Under the pieces are notes generated by a model. It was not told the origin of the DNA. It ran no database searches and was given only the letters and a program-made list of their open reading frames with translations. 36,320 bases of DNA, taken from contig CACYHN010000018.1 of the NCBI GenBank assembly GCA_902774275.1, positions 1-36,320 on the forward strand, given 5' to 3'. A program made the position numbers and the translations under genes. Positions 34,080 to 36,320 of the stretch are shown one piece after another. Source of the stretch: an uncultured Bacteroidales bacterium. GTDB lineage: Bacteria > Bacteroidota > Bacteroidia > Bacteroidales > Bacteroidaceae. Every line of letters starts with the position of its first letter. The stretch's first letter is position 1.

Positions 34080-34111
34080 AAAATAAGGCTGCCCGAGGGC
34101 GGCCTTATTTT
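34080..34111 (+). terminator. terminator of tRNA-Ser
   Basis: AAAATAAGGC-T-GCCC pairs with GGGC-G-GCCTTATTTT around GA, with one T-G pair. The pairing continues outward into the tRNA itself (34062-34079 with 34112-34129). Confidence 0.8.
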
Positions 34112-34145
34112 GTGGAAAGAGTGGGATTCGGCAAGCCTCATTTTA

Positions 34146-34200
34146 GTTTCCTAACGGAAACGGGCGACCCTCCGGGTCGATTCGTCCCTACGGGCCGAAT
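34146..34200. repeat. three back-to-back hairpins downstream of tRNA-Ser
   Basis: GTTTCC-TAAC-GGAAAC (34146-34161), CGACCC-TCC-GGGTCG (34165-34179) and ATTCG-T-CCC-TAC-GGG-C-CGAAT (34180-34200). The first is the same kind of hairpin as at 30959. No gene lies in 34079-34344. Confidence 0.55.
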
Positions 34201-34253
34201 TATTACTGCAAATCGATTCCTTTTCTGGATTAGCAGCCAAATGGGCGACCTTT

Positions 34254-34284
34254 TGTGAAATTGGGGACAGTCCCCTTTTTCACA
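34254..34284. repeat. palindromic repeat with GGGGACAGTCCCC core
   Basis: TGTGAAA-TT-GGGGAC-A-GTCCCC-TT-TTTCACA, a perfect palindrome apart from the centre. I recall similar GGGGAC/GTCCCC palindromes scattered in several bacterial groups next to REP-associated transposase genes; no such gene is in this window. Confidence 0.55.
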
Positions 34285-34291
34285 TTTTATG

Positions 34292-34332
34292 CACAAAATA
34301 AAGGCCACCCGTTTGGGCAGCCTTTATTTGTG
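34292..34332 (-). terminator. terminator of the barrel-like protein gene
   Basis: On the minus strand, CACAAATAAAGGC pairs with GCCTTTATTTTGTG (one extra base) around a loop with inner CCC/GGG, 13 bases after the stop codon at 34345. It is similar in wording to the tRNA-Ser terminator. Confidence 0.7.
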
Positions 34333-34344
34333 GAAAACATCCTA

Positions 34345-35271
34345 TCAGAAGCGGATACCGATATGGAATGAAGGCTCTATAAACAGACCTATAGAATGTG
34401 AAATATATTCATCTCTACTACCAGGATAAGCATAAATGGAAGTTGTTGTACCGTCAGTAGTAGTCTTTGTTACTCCAGTCTCAGAAGAATACTCACGTGT
34501 CGTTTTTGATTCACCTGTAGAAGTGATTTTGTCTTTAGATGGACCACTAAAGGATTTTGATGTTGATTCATAATTTTCTTCATAATATCCTTCTTTTGAC
34601 ATTTGAATACCATAATAAACTCCGAGTTCTGTACCTACATATAAATTCTTATAAAAATAGACATCAACTCCAGCTAAACCACGAATAAAGAAACTGTGAG
34701 AATTATTTGAAGATCCACCAATACTACGTTTATAATACTCCGTTGTTGTAGTTGATGAAGTCTCTGATCTGGAGAATGATCCTGTAGTCACAGTTTGACT
34801 TTCAGATTCGTGATTTGTTTTTGAGGTGGCGGAATAGAATTCTCCCCTATACCCTAAATCACCTCCGGCAAAGAGATCTATCCTGTCAAAAAAGATTTTA
34901 TGATATTCGTAGCCAACAGCTATCATAAAGTTGCATTCTCTATCGATACTCTCAGTTTTATCATGATATACACCGCTATACGAATCTTTATCTTTATCAA
35001 TTAATGGACTCTCTTTATCATCGTAGTTTGTATTTTTTTTATTTAAATATCCAAAATCCAATGATAAACGTAATGCAGCATTATCATTCAAGAAACGACG
35101 TACTTTCAGATTGAGTTCACCTTCATCGAAGTTGTCAAAATCACATCCAAACAGATTCATTCCAACATTTGTTGACCATAGCCCAGATAAATATTGGCTT
35201 TTTTCCTGAGCCTGAGCATTAAAGCTTGCCATAAGGGCAATAGCAAAGATTGACACTGCTAATTTCTTCAT
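34345..35271 (-). CDS. exported beta-barrel-like protein, Ser/Thr-rich
   Basis: The 308-residue protein has a signal peptide (MKKLAVSIFAIALMASFNAQAQ) and alternating beta-strand patterns (LKVRRFLNDNAALRLSLDFGYL, FMIAVGYEYH, FFIRGLAGVDVYFYKNLYVG), ending in SFHIGIRF with a terminal Phe typical of outer-membrane barrels. Two long loops are rich in Ser, Thr and Glu (for example ETSSTTTTEYYKRS and TTREYSSETGVTKTTTDGTT), probably exposed outside the cell. The gene looks more AT-rich than its neighbours, which may point to transfer or fast change. It could belong to one of the small outer-membrane barrel families of Bacteroides, but I cannot assign a name. Confidence 0.7.
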   Translation of the reverse strand: MKKLAVSIFAIALMASFNAQAQEKSQYLSGLWSTNVGMNLFGCDFDNFDEGELNLKVRRFLNDNAALRLSLDFGYLNKKNTNYDDKESPLIDKDKDSYSGVYHDKTESIDRECNFMIAVGYEYHKIFFDRIDLFAGGDLGYRGEFYSATSKTNHESESQTVTTGSFSRSETSSTTTTEYYKRSIGGSSNNSHSFFIRGLAGVDVYFYKNLYVGTELGVYYGIQMSKEGYYEENYESTSKSFSGPSKDKITSTGESKTTREYSSETGVTKTTTDGTTTSIYAYPGSRDEYISHSIGLFIEPSFHIGIRF

Positions 35272-35568
35272 AACAATTGTTTTTAGTTAATAATAAGGGT
35301 TATAAATTTAGTTCTAATTTCAATTCTATACGATAATCCAAATGTTTACCATTGCAAAACTATAAAAAATTTTAAACATTGTTTATTACAGATATACGTT
35401 TTACATAATTCCGATTTAAAAATACAATTCTCATATACATAATAGTAACTATTCTTAACTAAAGTTGTTGATAACGCGAGGGCTCCGTCTGTAATAGAAT
35501 TCAGAGAGAAATTGTAATTTTGCGCTCAGTTTAGAACCCTTTCACAATAACACTTTAACAGAGAGCAA
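35272..35568. other. AT-rich intergenic region with promoter for the PurF-like gene
   Basis: This 297-base gap has no coding frame and no clear repeat. It separates two divergent genes. The only clear signal is the -7 box at 35515-35522. Confidence 0.5.
35515..35522 (+). promoter_or_regulatory. -7 box for the PurF-like gene
   Basis: TAATTTTG fits TAnnTTTG, 46 bases before the ATG at 35569. No TTG box lies 20 bases upstream. Confidence 0.45.
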
Positions 35569-36320
35569 ATGGGCGGATTTTTTGGAGTCGTCTCTAAGGA
35601 GAGATGCATCAATGATCTTTTTTACGGAACTGATTATCAGTCACATCTGGGAACAAGCCGCGCCGGCATGGTAACATACCACCCTGAACTGGGTTTCAAG
35701 CGCAGCATCCACAATCTTGAGAATGATTATTTCAGGAGCAAGTTTGAATGTGAACTGGACAGATTCTGCGGCAACAGCGGCATAGGCGTAATCAGCGATA
35801 CCGATGCGCAGCCCATGCTCATGAACAGCCATCTGGGACGCTTTGCCCTTGTTACGGTGGCAAAAATCAACAACAAGGAGGAGATATGTGAGAGCCTGCT
35901 GGCCGAGAACATGCATCTGAGCGAGTTCAGCAGCGGTAAGATCAACCCCACGGAGCTGATTGCCCTGCTCATCATAAAAGGCAAGAACTATGTGGATGGC
36001 ATAGAGAATGTATTCAGAACCATAAAAGGCTCATGCTCAATGCTTCTGCTTACAGAGGATGGCATAATTGCAGCACGTGATTCATGGGGACGTACACCTA
36101 TAGCCCTCGGCGTAAGGAATGATGCCGTAGCCGTAACAACTGAGACCACAGCATTTCCTAATCTGGGATTTGAGACCAAACTCTATATCGGCCCCGGCCA
36201 GATAATCAGAATAAAGGAGAGCGGCTATGAGGAGCTGCGTAAGCCCAACAAGAAGATGCAGATATGCTCTTTCCTGTGGGTTTATTACGGATTCCCCACC
36301 AGTTGCTATGAGGGCCGAAA
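35569..36320 (+). CDS. amidophosphoribosyltransferase-like protein, N-terminal part (3' truncated by the window)
   Basis: The visible 250 residues start MGGFFGVVSKERCINDLFYG and continue through SHLGTSRAGMVTYH, VFRTIKGSCSMLLLTEDGIIAARDSWGRTPIALGV and YIGPGQIIRIK. This is the Ntn glutaminase fold of PurF-type class II amidotransferases (RDxxGRxPL-like and GExxxI-like motifs). Normal members need Cys at position 2, exposed after Met removal; here position 2 is Gly and the nearest Cys is residue 13. It is therefore unlikely to use glutamine in the usual way. It is probably a paralogue beside a normal PurF elsewhere in the genome. The phosphoribosyltransferase half lies outside the window. Confidence 0.85.
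   Translation, partial: MGGFFGVVSKERCINDLFYGTDYQSHLGTSRAGMVTYHPELGFKRSIHNLENDYFRSKFECELDRFCGNSGIGVISDTDAQPMLMNSHLGRFALVTVAKINNKEEICESLLAENMHLSEFSSGKINPTELIALLIIKGKNYVDGIENVFRTIKGSCSMLLLTEDGIIAARDSWGRTPIALGVRNDAVAVTTETTAFPNLGFETKLYIGPGQIIRIKESGYEELRKPNKKMQICSFLWVYYGFPTSCYEGR

Noticed and set aside
33938-34141. Minus-strand frame giving KEWDSNPRYG-like peptide
   Set aside because: It is the antisense of tRNA-Ser, a known source of false small genes.

Overview
The window looks like a piece of chromosome from a member of the order Bacteroidales; I cannot fix the genus. The signs are promoters of the Bacteroidota type (a TTTG or TTG box about 20 bases before TAnnTTTG) in front of many genes, a complete Bat (Bacteroides aerotolerance) gene cluster, the L28-L33-DUF4295-ftsY-rimO gene order, hardly any strong Shine-Dalgarno sites, and many signal peptides ending in AQ. 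It is mostly housekeeping sequence. There are no phage genes, insertion sequences, CRISPR arrays or rRNA genes.

Layout. Positions 1-1564 hold the end of trpA, a tRNA-Arg(ACG) with a hairpin-rich leader, and an exported histidine phosphatase. Positions 1565-1994 hold terminators and a tandem repeat that carries a minus-strand promoter. Positions 1995-7258 hold an AMP-forming acyl-CoA ligase, a membrane-anchored AraC-type regulator and a patatin/outer-membrane-barrel protein. Positions 7346-12031 hold the stress chaperones htpG and clpC, both on the minus strand. Positions 12260-16132 hold gyrA and an exported TPR protein. Positions 16429-26072 are one long minus-strand block: moxR, a DUF58 gene, a membrane protein, batA, batB, batC, batD, batE, a PAP2 phosphatase and, last, a small DNA-binding protein. 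Positions 26207-30714 hold a second minus-strand block: rpmB, rpmG, DUF4295, ftsY, rimO and two HU-family genes. Positions 31092-33932 hold tsaD, divergent from paaK plus an ACT-domain gene. The end of the window holds tRNA-Ser(CGA), a set of palindromic repeats, a serine/threonine-rich barrel-like protein and the start of a PurF-like amidotransferase.

How the genes work together. MoxR, DUF58 and BatA-E form an envelope-associated set: an AAA+ ATPase, three VWA proteins with metal-binding (MIDAS) motifs and TPR/membrane partners. The ftsY-rimO-ribosomal protein block serves translation and membrane targeting. tsaD and the two tRNAs also serve translation.

The most interesting items are: (1) an HU-type DNA-binding domain fused through one membrane segment to a LysM peptidoglycan-binding domain, which could tie DNA to the cell wall; (2) a PurF-like protein without the N-terminal catalytic cysteine; (3) a 33-base-pair near-perfect inverted repeat that joins the 3' end of tRNA-Ser to its terminator hairpin; (4) heptamer-built AATTTTC repeats, one of which contains the stop codon of the DUF58 gene; and (5) a tandem intergenic repeat with a built-in promoter that points antisense to the histidine phosphatase gene.
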